This document shows, in pieces, positions 54,382-64,000 of a DNA stretch of 64,000 nt. The first letter of the stretch is position 1. Every line of letters starts with the position of its first letter. Origin of the DNA: a virus; the IMG/VR virus record IMGVR_UViG_3300028829_002760, positions 45,935 through 109,934 of that record. One strand, 5' to 3'. Position numbers and translations under genes: made by a program. The notes under the pieces are model-generated. The model was not told the DNA's origin. It ran no database searches and was given only the letters and a program-made list of their open reading frames with translations.

Positions 54382-57300
54382 CATGTCTTCATTAAACCAT
54401 GGATTAAAATATACATAACCTGCATTAACTTCACCACCATCTCTAAACTCTCCTGGATACATATTTGGATGCATTGCTGGTGAAGAGTTACTATTACCTT
54501 TTTGCACATTTATCATTCTTTGAGCACATGCAGAAGGATTACTATCACCATTATCCTTACACCATTGAAATGCTTCTTGGAAGGTCATACCTCCTGAAGT
54601 TGGACTAGGTTTTCTATAATTAGGTGTATGATGCATTTGCCCACCTATTGAAGGATCTACAGCATAGTCTGGATACATCTGATTCATAGCATCTGTTTTC
54701 CATCTATTTGTAATTGCATTAGTATAATGATTTCTTACATTGTTTCTCATAGCTAACTTAGCATTATCAAACTGTTGGTTAGCAACTGTATTCTGATCAT
54801 ATAATCTTTGATTAGTTGCTTGTCTCAACATGCTTTCCTGATTTCTAACATCAGTTGCTTTAAGTTCAAATTGATTTGCTATGTTAACATTAGCATTATT
54901 ATACTTAGATAATACATCTGCAGCATTTTTAGCAGCTTGTCCTTGTATACCAGATGATCTTGCAGATAATGCTTGAGGTCCAGCAAACTGTGCCATACCT
55001 TGTGTTTGTATATTTGCTTGTTCTGCATTAGCTGCCAACTCTCTAGTAGGATCTAAAAATGTAGGTCTTGGTTCTTCCAAGTCTACACCTGGTGCCCACG
55101 GCATATATTTTTTAATACCCATTAAGTCTCCAAAAGCACCTGTAGTTTTTATAGTATCTTGCAACCACCATGGTGCATATCCTCCTGGAGTTTCTATTGT
55201 CACATCCTCTTCACAAGGAGGACACTCTCCAGTATTTGGATCAGGTGTCATTTCTATAGTTCTACCATCAGGATATTGACATGGGCATTTTTTAGCTTTT
55301 GTTGTATCTTCACAAGTACAATCTCCATTATCATCTTTATAAGGTGAATAGTTAGGAGCTTGAGGATCATCACATTGACAATTTTCAGGTACAAAATCTT
55401 CAAACTTAAGTCCGTGATGTGCTACAATCTCTCCTTGTGATGTATTGTTATATTCACCATCAATTGGTGATATATTTATTTCATCCATACTAGTTTCATC
55501 CCTGAAACCAACTTGTTTACCATAAGGTTGATATCCTGCAAAACTTGTAATACCCAATAAAGCATATCTTTCCTTATCGTTAAACCCTGTACCATCATCT
55601 GATTCAAGCTTTTTCATTAACTTATCTGCAGCAATAAATCCAGCTTGTTGTAAATAAGCTTCTTCATTATTAACACCAGAAGTCATAGGTAAACCTATAT
55701 CACTTGAAATTTGACTAAGACTTTTATATTCATTTATATTAAGAGCATCATACATTGATTCAGCTTCAGCTCTGGTTATACCAGAGTCTGCTTGCATAAC
55801 TGCTTCTACAAAACCTAAATTATCACCTGTACCTGTACCTGTCTTTTTTCTTAAGTCACTACTACCATCTTTATACATCCAAGAACCAAAAGGATATTGT
55901 TTACCATCTGCACGAGGAGAAAGTCCTGCAAAAGCTTTACTACCCATGGTAGTTGTCTTAAGGTTTCTTTCTTGCATCCTTAAGAATTTATCAACTATCT
56001 CCTGATCACTTAAATCATCTACAGAACCAAATCTATCTGCATAGGTAGGAGAATACCTCCCACTCTTTCCCTTATAGTTTTCTTCATTTTTTAATGCAGT
56101 TCTTACTTGGTTTGCAAAAATTGTTTTAGCTTCATCATTCTCAAAAGTTTGCTTCATTGCTGTAAAAGTTGCAGCAGCAACTTGGTTATCATTCCATGCA
56201 GATGATAAATCTGAACCAGTATATTCTGTATGACCTGTAGCAGATATATTTTGTCTATATCTTTTACCATCACTTTTTACGACATATACTGTACCTTTTG
56301 AACCTACTTCAGCATAAGCTCTTCTTAATGCTTCTTGAAATCCTGCAGTATCTCCAGCATAATCTTCTTCTTTAACTTCTATTTCTCCTCCATACGGCAT
56401 CATTGTCATACCATACTTTGCCATAGGTTGTTGAGGTGCTTGTTGTTGCTGTTGTTGTGCAGCAGCCATAGATTGTTCTACCAATCCTACTGCTTCTTCT
56501 TGTGATGCACCTAATTGAGTAAATATACCCACTATAGTTTCAGGTGGAACTTGATCATGTAATAATGCTTGTATAACTTGTTCTGGAGCAGCACCTTGTT
56601 CTAATGCAGATTGCACTTGTTGTGCAAGTTGCATCGTTTGTTGCTCAGCAGCTTGTTGTTGTTGCATTTGTTGTCTATACACATCAGAATAACCACCCCC
56701 ATCTTGCATCATAGGTTGTGGTGCAGGTTGAATTTGTTGAGGAGGTCCCTGCATAGGTTGAGGTTCAGCTACAGGTCTTCCTTGGTTCATACCCATAGCT
56801 TCATTAAGCATATTTTCATTACCACCTTGAGATTGAGCCTGTTCTTGTTCCTTTTGTTTTTCTAATTGATTTTTAAGTGCTTCTAATTCTTTACTAGGTA
56901 GAATATCTTCTTCTGCAATTCCTTTAGCTTCCATACAAGGTTTTGCTACAATAGGTATACCCTGTGGAAAACCTTTCATAGATTCTTGTTTTAATGCAAG
57001 ACATCCTAGCTTAACTACATAATTTTTGATCATTAATTCAGCAGTCTTTCTTTCTACTGCATTAGAATCAGGATCTTCTAATATAAGTCTATATTTTTGT
57101 ATATCATATTGCTTAGCAAGTTCTGCTGGTGTATATGATTTTTTACCACATGGTTTACCAAACATAGTTAAGATTTCACAATCTTTTATTTTCATTGATC
57201 TTGTATCACTAAAAATAAAAGTATCTTCAGGAAGATTTAGTGGTACACCACCTTGAGCATGTCTTGGTCCTTTAATAATTTGTGCTTCAGGAAAAAAGTC

Positions 57301-57519
57301 ACCATTAATGTCTCCATATACTATTTCCCCTCCTTCAGCTTCTACATTAGATTCTTCTCTAGGATCTGCAGTAATATATCTACTTTCTCTAAGTTTAGGG
57401 GCACTTGTACTTTTGTTATAATCTGCACCACCCATTGGGGCAATGTCATTAGCAAGAGCACCATCTACTTGATAACCTGTCTTAGCTTTAACTTGTTTTT
57501 TAATTCTTACTTTTATCAT
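54379..57519 (-). CDS. Structural protein with four CxC/CxxC pairs
   Basis: A 1046-residue protein. Residues 1-160 have a beta-rich domain (EGGEIVYGDINGDFF then GPRHAQGGVPLNLPEDTFIF), a type I recall from tail or baseplate-associated proteins of Bacteroidota phages. Residues about 240-365 are Gln/Pro-rich and disordered. Residues about 712-772 hold four close cysteine pairs (CQC, CTC, CPC, CPPC) separated by Asp/Asn/Gly loops. The end is GGEVNAGYVYFNPWFNEDM. The hexamers VKAKTG (10-15) and PMAKYG (365-370) match a motif repeated in the next genes. No enzyme motif. Confidence 0.7.
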   Translation of the reverse strand: MIKVRIKKQVKAKTGYQVDGALANDIAPMGGADYNKSTSAPKLRESRYITADPREESNVEAEGGEIVYGDINGDFFPEAQIIKGPRHAQGGVPLNLPEDTFIFSDTRSMKIKDCEILTMFGKPCGKKSYTPAELAKQYDIQKYRLILEDPDSNAVERKTAELMIKNYVVKLGCLALKQESMKGFPQGIPIVAKPCMEAKGIAEEDILPSKELEALKNQLEKQKEQEQAQSQGGNENMLNEAMGMNQGRPVAEPQPMQGPPQQIQPAPQPMMQDGGGYSDVYRQQMQQQQAAEQQTMQLAQQVQSALEQGAAPEQVIQALLHDQVPPETIVGIFTQLGASQEEAVGLVEQSMAAAQQQQQQAPQQPMAKYGMTMMPYGGEIEVKEEDYAGDTAGFQEALRRAYAEVGSKGTVYVVKSDGKRYRQNISATGHTEYTGSDLSSAWNDNQVAAATFTAMKQTFENDEAKTIFANQVRTALKNEENYKGKSGRYSPTYADRFGSVDDLSDQEIVDKFLRMQERNLKTTTMGSKAFAGLSPRADGKQYPFGSWMYKDGSSDLRKKTGTGTGDNLGFVEAVMQADSGITRAEAESMYDALNINEYKSLSQISSDIGLPMTSGVNNEEAYLQQAGFIAADKLMKKLESDDGTGFNDKERYALLGITSFAGYQPYGKQVGFRDETSMDEINISPIDGEYNNTSQGEIVAHHGLKFEDFVPENCQCDDPQAPNYSPYKDDNGDCTCEDTTKAKKCPCQYPDGRTIEMTPDPNTGECPPCEEDVTIETPGGYAPWWLQDTIKTTGAFGDLMGIKKYMPWAPGVDLEEPRPTFLDPTRELAANAEQANIQTQGMAQFAGPQALSARSSGIQGQAAKNAADVLSKYNNANVNIANQFELKATDVRNQESMLRQATNQRLYDQNTVANQQFDNAKLAMRNNVRNHYTNAITNRWKTDAMNQMYPDYAVDPSIGGQMHHTPNYRKPSPTSGGMTFQEAFQWCKDNGDSNPSACAQRMINVQKGNSNSSPAMHPNMYPGEFRDGGEVNAGYVYFNPWFNEDM

Positions 57520-57525
57520 TGGTTT

Positions 57526-60500
57526 TTAGTATAAGTATTCAACTTGTCCACCAGCGGCAAGATAATTATCTAATTCTTCTTGAGTCATATAAGTTACCTC
57601 ATCTTGTTCATAATGTTTATGATCTGAGTTACGCATATTCAAACCATTGTACATTTTATGAGTTCCACCTTGTCCCATAATATATCCTCCAAACTGAGTC
57701 ACATCAGATGACACACCACTTGCATCTTGACCCGTTTGATCAAATCTAAATGCTCCATGCTGTGGCCCCATAGTAGCAATATAATTACCTTTATTTCTTC
57801 CAGTTGTAGTTGGAGCATTTGCTTCAGTAGACATTTTTCCCATCATGTAAGTTTTATTGCTATTTGCATTTTTATTTTTATCTAAATAGCCAGCAATCGG
57901 TCTTGCAATAACATTATTAAATACATTAAGACCAGCTTGAAAATCTACTGGCCTCATTCTTTTACTTTCCTTATCTACACCTATTAAACCTGGATTATAA
58001 CATTCACTAGTAGGGTCCATTAATTCTTCTTCAGTAGCATTAGCACAAGGAGTTTCTTTTTGTGGAATTACATTTTGTGCTTGTTGATTTAAAGTTGCTC
58101 CAGTATCTCTTGTTTCAGCATATGAACCTGTACCTGTTGGTGTAATAAATGAGAAAGGGTTAAGATTTTGATTATTAGCTCCCCAAGTATCTCCTCCAGA
58201 CAATTCATTTTCAAATTCAGTTTGTGGAGAAAATTGATTATATGCAGATGATTTATCACCCATACCAACACCAAAACCTGTATTAGAATCAAATGCACCA
58301 AACCTAGCTTGAGGTAAATATCCTCCTAGTTGTTGTGTATTTAAATTTCTTCTAAGTTTTTTGAGTCTTCTAGCTTCTTGTCTATCTGATCTATTTATCT
58401 CCCTCTCTTTCTCTCTTGTAAGAGAATTTATTTCTCTATCTTCTTGTCTTTGAATAGATCTAGCATCTCTAAATCTTTCTTTATCTTCCCGAGCATATAA
58501 TTTATCTAGTTGTTTTTGACTTTTTGGCCCTGGTATACCATATGGTGTAGCAGAATCAGCAACATATGGATCATACGTTTGATTAGGTGCATGTCTCCTG
58601 TCTTCATCTGCCCAATAATCTTCTCCATATTTATCACCTAAATACTTAGAATATCTTCTATCTTTTCTACTTTGTTTAAAATCTTTTATACCTTCACTAG
58701 CATCTTGAACAAGATTAGTAGCTGCGTCTGATATATTATCAATCATGTTATCATTCTCACCTCTATCTCTTCTTTTACGTCTACCATCACTTTGATTATT
58801 TTGCATAAGTTCAAGCATCTCAGGTGTTATACCTTTACCAGAAGGATCATAATATTCAGTCCACTTTTTAGGTCTTCTACCAAATAATGTAGACTTATGT
58901 ACGTCTTTCATTACCATTGGTCCTAACTCACCTATGTAACCATCACCTGTATTTGTAAAATAAGGAAGACTTGTTTGTTGAGTCCAAGGCATCCCTCTTC
59001 CTATTGATTGATTCCAAGGAGCTAGATTATTAAACAAACCACCCCTTGTTGTTCTACCTCTTTGATAATGTGGATGATATTGCATCATTGGTATACAGCT
59101 ACCATATGTAGGATTATATACATGTCCAGGAGGACAATTTTGTTCCATCCCTTCATGAGCTTGAGGTATATCATATGGTTCATATGACTCTGATTCCATA
59201 CCACCTGAAATAAACCTAGTAAGAGGATTTTCAGAATTCATATTTACAAAGCCTCCACTTTGTGTTTCCATATTATTAAAGTAATTTATATAATCATCCA
59301 TATTTATACCATATTTAGCTGCTTGTATCTGTTGACCCTGATCTTCAGCTAAGTTTTCTTTTAACTGTCCATCAGACATTAATGTTTGCATAATTTCAGG
59401 ATTTCCCTTTGCTAACTCATATATTTCACCTGTCGTAGCTTTATTTGAACCTTCTTTAAGATTGCCTACAAAGTTAGGTACTATTTTTCCAACTTCCCTA
59501 GTTCCAGTATCCATTCTATTACCTTTACCAATAGTATTAGGATCATTTGGATTTGCACCACCTTCTTCATAAAATGATAAAAACTGTTTACTAAACTTTC
59601 TTTTACTAACCTTACCACCTTCTTTTTGATTTTCAGGAATAGTATCCCAATCCATATTATCTAAAGTATTATATCTATTTCTGTTAAAAATTCGTGAATT
59701 AACATAATCATTATTAATACCATTAAGAGAATCGGGAAGTTGTAATTGAAACGGATCATTCATAGGAAACTCTTGAGGTTGAGTTCTAGGTAATAAATTT
59801 CTTAGGGGTCCTAGTGGTTCAGCATCTGGTTCACCATACATAGCATCATAACCTTTATAACCTAAATAAGCACCTAACCCACCTAAAAGAGATGCATTTC
59901 TACCTTTTCTACGGAAGTAGTTTGTATTATTCATAATATCTTCAGCCACATTTACATCATCTAAAGGAGCAGTAATGTTTTTACTAGTATTTCCATATGA
60001 CAATGTAGGCTCACTAATATCTATAATATTTTTACCTCTAGTTCTAAGAGGGTTATATCCTAACATACTTGAAATTGCACCAAAAGGAAATGTTCCGTAT
60101 TGATATCCTAATTGTTCTATACCTCTACCAATTTGATTTTTTGCACTTAAATCACCCCAGGCTTTAGGTGGTATAGATGTTACTTCTTGACGACTAATTA
60201 AACTTCTAGGAAAACCTGAAGTTCTTAATCCAGGTCCTGTACTAATCCCTAACGGGTAAGATGAACCCAAAGTACTACTTGCTTTACTAAATAAACTTTC
60301 ACCAAGTGTTCTACTTAATGAAGGTACTAAAGGTCTAGTTACTTTAAACATGTTATTCATTCCCGTAACTAATGGTTCACCCATACCATCAAATATCTCA
60401 AAAACACCACTTTCACTAGGTTTATAATAGAATCTATTTCTAAACTTAACTGGTTTAGCATCACTAGCAATAGTAAAATAGCTAGTTGGATCACCAGGTT

Positions 60501-62004
60501 TATATGAAGTAGATATGTCAAAGAATTTATTACCAGCATCATCTTGACCCATGCTAATTTTAGACTTTCCAGGATAAATACCACCAATTGTCCCTTCTCC
60601 CTCAACAACATCATCTAAATTAAAAGAAGACCTACCTTCTGTATTACCTTTAGTTATAATGTTTTGTAAATCTTCAGTAGCAAATACTAATCTATCTACA
60701 TTTAATTCTTCAGGGTTAGATAGATTTTTACTAAATAATTCATTACCTGTAGATGTACCTTGAGTAAGGTTTTGAAGTCCTATAATATTTTGACTTAAAT
60801 ATGAATCTTGTTGAGGACCTTTTTTCATTCCAGTCAACCAATTTAAACCTGGCGTTTTATGTAAACCATACCCTAATGCTGTAAATGCAGGTGCAATTTT
60901 TCCTAAAGTAGATACATTTTGAAATTGTGGTAGTTTATTATACCAGTCGTATCCTTTTTTAAGTCCTGAGAATGGTTTTGTAATTAAACCCATGTCGGCT
61001 TTAGGAAGTTCAGGGACTGCACCACCTTTTTTAGCTAACCAGTTTTCATTGTTCCATGAAGCTATAGAATTATAATCAGGTAAATAGCTAGATATGTTTG
61101 TACCTTGTGGATTAAACAACTGTACACCCGCTTGATTCTGAATCATCTTATCTAAAGAAAAGTTAGGTTCATCCATTTGCCCAGCTCTATCATATTGATT
61201 TAAAATAGGATCTTGTGTTGACCCACCTTCATCATAAAAACCACCATAACCAAAGTTTGCATTAACCTTTCTATTATTTTGATATCCTAATCCTGTTTCT
61301 TCTTCTTGTTTATCTTGTTCACTTCTTAGTTTATCAACTAAAGCAGAACCACCAGCAGTACCTGCTAATGCAGCAATTTTTTCTGAATTATTTAAACTTG
61401 CCCATTTATCTTTTAATCTTTTAAAATCAAAAGCTGGTACACTAACGTTTATATTTCCTATTTTTAAAGTATACTTTTTAAATGGAGGATTACTACCACC
61501 AAACTTAAAAGCTTGTTCTTGCATAGATTGCTCATCAAAACTGTCTTCATTAGCATAGTTATATATATGAGAATTATCTTCATCCATTTCAGACATAGCT
61601 AACTCTTCTTCATCTTGTTGTTCTAACATTTCTTCTTCACTAAGTCCTTGTTGAGTTGGTTGACCCTCTTCAGCTGCTTGTTCTCCAGTTTGATTTTGCA
61701 TCTCTTCTGGATTTATATAACCTTCTTTAACTAATTGTTGATATGCACCTTGTATAATCATACCAGCTGTATTAGCATCAACACCATAGTCACGAATAAT
61801 ATCATAATATACAACATCTGCTGGAGCATCATTCATTAAACTATTATATGCAGTTGTAAACATTTGCTGCATTAATTGTTGCTGTTCTCCATTATTGTCA
61901 ACAGACATTCCTGTTTGAGCTTTTTTAAGAAATTGCTTTGTCTTATTTATATAACCAGGAGTCTCTCCTTTTTTTGCTTTTCTTATTTTTACAGTTTTTT
62001 TCAT
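57526..62004 (-). CDS. Large structural protein with repeated PxAxxG motifs
   Basis: A 1492-residue protein. The basic N-terminus has RKAKKG (8-13) and KKAQTG (27-32). A Gln/Glu-rich region follows at about 100-160, then a Gly-rich hydrophobic stretch near 214-226 (AALAGTAGGSALV) and a second one further on (SLLGGLGAYLGYKG). More hexamers: PKADMG (334-339), QAAKYG (894-899), PQAHEG (947-952), PQARFG (1231-1236). Cysteines in CPPGHVYNPTYGSC resemble a small binding knot. A highly charged coiled region lies at about 1090-1215. Ends QVEYLY. Probable tail or capsid-associated protein, function unknown. Confidence 0.65.
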   Translation of the reverse strand: MKKTVKIRKAKKGETPGYINKTKQFLKKAQTGMSVDNNGEQQQLMQQMFTTAYNSLMNDAPADVVYYDIIRDYGVDANTAGMIIQGAYQQLVKEGYINPEEMQNQTGEQAAEEGQPTQQGLSEEEMLEQQDEEELAMSEMDEDNSHIYNYANEDSFDEQSMQEQAFKFGGSNPPFKKYTLKIGNINVSVPAFDFKRLKDKWASLNNSEKIAALAGTAGGSALVDKLRSEQDKQEEETGLGYQNNRKVNANFGYGGFYDEGGSTQDPILNQYDRAGQMDEPNFSLDKMIQNQAGVQLFNPQGTNISSYLPDYNSIASWNNENWLAKKGGAVPELPKADMGLITKPFSGLKKGYDWYNKLPQFQNVSTLGKIAPAFTALGYGLHKTPGLNWLTGMKKGPQQDSYLSQNIIGLQNLTQGTSTGNELFSKNLSNPEELNVDRLVFATEDLQNIITKGNTEGRSSFNLDDVVEGEGTIGGIYPGKSKISMGQDDAGNKFFDISTSYKPGDPTSYFTIASDAKPVKFRNRFYYKPSESGVFEIFDGMGEPLVTGMNNMFKVTRPLVPSLSRTLGESLFSKASSTLGSSYPLGISTGPGLRTSGFPRSLISRQEVTSIPPKAWGDLSAKNQIGRGIEQLGYQYGTFPFGAISSMLGYNPLRTRGKNIIDISEPTLSYGNTSKNITAPLDDVNVAEDIMNNTNYFRRKGRNASLLGGLGAYLGYKGYDAMYGEPDAEPLGPLRNLLPRTQPQEFPMNDPFQLQLPDSLNGINNDYVNSRIFNRNRYNTLDNMDWDTIPENQKEGGKVSKRKFSKQFLSFYEEGGANPNDPNTIGKGNRMDTGTREVGKIVPNFVGNLKEGSNKATTGEIYELAKGNPEIMQTLMSDGQLKENLAEDQGQQIQAAKYGINMDDYINYFNNMETQSGGFVNMNSENPLTRFISGGMESESYEPYDIPQAHEGMEQNCPPGHVYNPTYGSCIPMMQYHPHYQRGRTTRGGLFNNLAPWNQSIGRGMPWTQQTSLPYFTNTGDGYIGELGPMVMKDVHKSTLFGRRPKKWTEYYDPSGKGITPEMLELMQNNQSDGRRKRRDRGENDNMIDNISDAATNLVQDASEGIKDFKQSRKDRRYSKYLGDKYGEDYWADEDRRHAPNQTYDPYVADSATPYGIPGPKSQKQLDKLYAREDKERFRDARSIQRQEDREINSLTREKEREINRSDRQEARRLKKLRRNLNTQQLGGYLPQARFGAFDSNTGFGVGMGDKSSAYNQFSPQTEFENELSGGDTWGANNQNLNPFSFITPTGTGSYAETRDTGATLNQQAQNVIPQKETPCANATEEELMDPTSECYNPGLIGVDKESKRMRPVDFQAGLNVFNNVIARPIAGYLDKNKNANSNKTYMMGKMSTEANAPTTTGRNKGNYIATMGPQHGAFRFDQTGQDASGVSSDVTQFGGYIMGQGGTHKMYNGLNMRNSDHKHYEQDEVTYMTQEELDNYLAAGGQVEYLY

Positions 62005-62047
62005 AAGATATATTATATATTAATATACTAAATTTAAATTTAATCTA

Positions 62048-62064
62048 TAAACTTATATAGTTTA
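62048..62064. repeat. Short inverted repeat at gene junction
   Basis: TAAACT (62048-62053) and AGTTTA (62059-62064), 5-base loop, covering the stop codon of the gene at 62062-64000. Same core as the repeat at 54365-54381. Confidence 0.45.
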
Positions 62065-64000
62065 AACATCCTCTATAATGTAACCATTTTTAGCATACTC
62101 AGCTATTTGGTTTTCATCTAATTTCAAGACCATACCACCCATTTTCTTAGGTTCAATATATTCATCTATTTTTTCATCTATTTTTTCTATAACATTCCCT
62201 ATAGGTTTATATATTTTTTCATTATAGATATCATGAACTGGATTATCACCACCTAACAATGATACTCCAGCACCTGCTGCACCGAGATACCCAAGTCTTT
62301 CAATTAAACTTTGAGTATATCCACCCAACGTTCTCCAATCAAACTCATCAGCTCTAAGTTTATCCATATTAATTGGGGTGTACTTATTAGAAAAAGGAAG
62401 TCTTCTATGTAAAGTTACTCCAGGATCCATAATAGAGTTAAAAGGTTTTCCAAAACCTTCATTAACTAAAACACCATCTCTATCTTTAAATACCTGTGTT
62501 TGTATATTAGATCCAGGTGCATAAGGATCAAAAGCAGCCATAAACACTCCTGGATACTTTTCATTAATATAACCTTCCTCACCCCAGTTACCTTCATTTA
62601 CTATTGTATTTTTACCCATCCTAAATTTAGCTCCATGTTCAGGAGAAATGATACCTGAATTTTTAACACCACCTAGATCATCACCCATTTTTCTAAACAC
62701 TATACCATCTAATTTATTTGATTCACTAGTTGGGTAATGTTGACCATAAAAAGGTAAACTACTTAAAGGACTTCCTGTAAACGGACCTACTCCCTCAATT
62801 GGAGCACCTAGCACAATTGCTCGAGCTGGATGACCCATTACAGGTGCTATTAGTTTAGCAAAACTATTTACAGTACCTAAACTTTGTGTATTTATATCTC
62901 TAAGTAATTTTTTTGTAGAATTAGGAACATATACAGCATTAGCAGCATTTTTAAATTTTTCATAGTCTTTATTAGCCTTAGTAAATACTTTAAGACTCTT
63001 AGTTATTAAACCTTTATCTGCTCTTGGTATTACTCCACCATCTTTTTCTTGATTTTGAAATAAATCATCATCAGAAGGAGGAGGAGAATCTGGAAATATA
63101 AGTTCTTTTAATGACTTTTTAGAATCTGTATATATCTGTTTATCTTTCATGAGCTGTAAACTTTTTGGACCCTCCTTACTAAAAGGATGAAATTGTTGTA
63201 AAGCGTTTAGTTTATCCCACTCACTTGACCAAGCTTTATCATAAATATCCTCCCCTACTTTATTAGCATTATGATATGGTAAAAGTACATCAGTATCATA
63301 AGGATGCTGTACACCAGAAAATTTCCACCCTGGACTTAATCCAAATAGTTTATATGATAAAGGAGAGTCTTTATATGCATCAATTTTTAGTTGATCATTA
63401 GCTTTTTGAAGATTGAATCTATCTAACCAATAATTCATTCCTTCATATTCTGATTTTACAATATTTTGACTTTGATTAGAAATCTTACTTAAAAGTTCAT
63501 AAGGAACATTTTGCATCGTAGATGCTGTAAATGGTACTGGATTCTCACTTATATATTTATTAAATAATGTAATAGCATTTTTATATTCCTCACTATTCTC
63601 TGGATAGGTACGAATAGCATCTGAAAGTTCATTATATATTTTCATATAATCATGAAACTCTTCAGTTGCTTTAGCTTCATATTCATTATAATTATTAATC
63701 TGTAAAGCTTTGTCCTGTAGAAGTTTTTTATCTCGTTTAGCAAAATCTTCCCAAGCAGTAATATTATTTAGCTGCATATCTCCCATCATATTTAATTGGC
63801 CAAGATCTGCTGATGGGTCAAGAAATTTTTTAAAATATGGATTCCATATTTTACCTACATCACCTTTCTTTATTTTTACTCCAGTAAGAGCTGGAACATT
63901 AGTTAAATCTTTTATTTTTTTTAGTGATTTAGTAATTAAACCTTTATCTGCCTTTGGTAATTCACCACCTAAGTCATATCTTTTTCTATTCCACTTATTA
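62062..64000 (-). CDS. Structural protein, N-terminus cut by the window edge
   Basis: The frame is open all the way to the right edge of the window: the ATG at 63789 is internal, because 70 more codons upstream (to base 63999) read sensibly (GGELPKADKGLITKS...). So at least 645 residues, with the real start outside. It has two copies of the motif P[KR]ADKGLITKSLK (DNA 63940-63957 and 63010-63027), a Gly-rich hydrophobic stretch near the C-terminus (YLGAAGAGVSLLGG) and ends MVLKLDENQIAEYAKNGYII. It shares the GLITK motif with the 1492-residue protein, so the two are probably related virion proteins. Confidence 0.65.
   Translation of the reverse strand, partial: NKWNRKRYDLGGELPKADKGLITKSLKKIKDLTNVPALTGVKIKKGDVGKIWNPYFKKFLDPSADLGQLNMMGDMQLNNITAWEDFAKRDKKLLQDKALQINNYNEYEAKATEEFHDYMKIYNELSDAIRTYPENSEEYKNAITLFNKYISENPVPFTASTMQNVPYELLSKISNQSQNIVKSEYEGMNYWLDRFNLQKANDQLKIDAYKDSPLSYKLFGLSPGWKFSGVQHPYDTDVLLPYHNANKVGEDIYDKAWSSEWDKLNALQQFHPFSKEGPKSLQLMKDKQIYTDSKKSLKELIFPDSPPPSDDDLFQNQEKDGGVIPRADKGLITKSLKVFTKANKDYEKFKNAANAVYVPNSTKKLLRDINTQSLGTVNSFAKLIAPVMGHPARAIVLGAPIEGVGPFTGSPLSSLPFYGQHYPTSESNKLDGIVFRKMGDDLGGVKNSGIISPEHGAKFRMGKNTIVNEGNWGEEGYINEKYPGVFMAAFDPYAPGSNIQTQVFKDRDGVLVNEGFGKPFNSIMDPGVTLHRRLPFSNKYTPINMDKLRADEFDWRTLGGYTQSLIERLGYLGAAGAGVSLLGGDNPVHDIYNEKIYKPIGNVIEKIDEKIDEYIEPKKMGGMVLKLDENQIAEYAKNGYIIEDV

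Noticed and set aside
1-64000. CRISPR arrays, insertion sequences or tRNA genes
   Set aside because: Non-coding gaps are short (mostly below 110 bases), and I saw no regularly spaced repeats, transposase motifs or cloverleaf-like sequence in them.
1-64000. Stop-codon recoding as in some crAss-like phages
   Set aside because: TAA, TAG and TGA all end well-supported genes (for example TAG after 350, 1903 and 25531; TGA after 3580 and 20278), and no long frame needs a reassigned stop.

Overview
This AT-rich window is a large stretch of a tailed bacteriophage genome, most likely a crAss-like phage (order Crassvirales) or a close relative infecting Bacteroidota. Four things point that way: a compact replication block (SF2 helicase, uracil-DNA glycosylase, DnaB helicase, RecA-like annealing ATPase, SSB, TOPRIM primase, family B DNA polymerase); a mostly opposite-strand block of enormous virion-type proteins, one carrying the DFDID metal-binding motif of single-chain crAss-type RNA polymerases; many gene starts without a Shine-Dalgarno sequence; and A-rich leaders before start codons. 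TAA, TAG and TGA are all used as stops, so nothing suggests stop-codon recoding. No terminase, portal or major capsid gene lies in the window, so the order-level placement is an inference.

Layout. Bases 1-25582 are read rightward, with one exception at 8998-9333. Bases 1-5522 hold small conserved genes, an HNH protein, an SF2 helicase, a ClpS-like adaptor, a DnaA-like HTH protein and a spore-photoproduct-lyase-like radical SAM enzyme. Bases 5522-9017 are an accessory run of very small, tightly overlapping genes, several with zinc-ribbon cysteine pairs, and one lipoprotein; four starts there share a copied leader. Bases 9338-14732 are the replication core. Bases 14729-18864 hold a GIY-YIG-like endonuclease, DUF6878- and DUF6915-like proteins, a VWA metallopeptidase-like protein and a MoxR-type AAA+ ATPase. 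Bases 18962-25531 hold an exonuclease of the PD-(D/E)XK type, DNA polymerase B and two proteins with related acidic tails. Intrinsic terminators end transcription units near 1000, 13740, 18950, 22304 and 25582.

Bases 25582-64000 are read leftward and meet the early block at the hairpin near 25565. In transcription order they encode a structural protein cut by the window edge, structural proteins of 1492, 1046 and 1056 residues, three giants of 2457, 3457 and 2553 residues, and a 48-residue protein. The 2457-residue giant has a PD-(D/E)XK-like nuclease motif. The 3457-residue giant has a zincin, the RNA polymerase motif, a NADAR-like domain and a possible macro-like domain. The 2553-residue giant has two zincins, a LysM domain and a membrane segment. 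By analogy with crAss-like phages these giants are probably packaged and ejected with the DNA, so that they transcribe the early block and perhaps cross the envelope and protect the incoming genome.

The most novel-looking elements are the three repeated zincin modules in the giants, the ADP-ribose-type domains fused behind the RNA polymerase, and a recurrent hexapeptide ([PKRVQ]-x-A-[KDQRH]-x-G) scattered through three neighbouring structural proteins.
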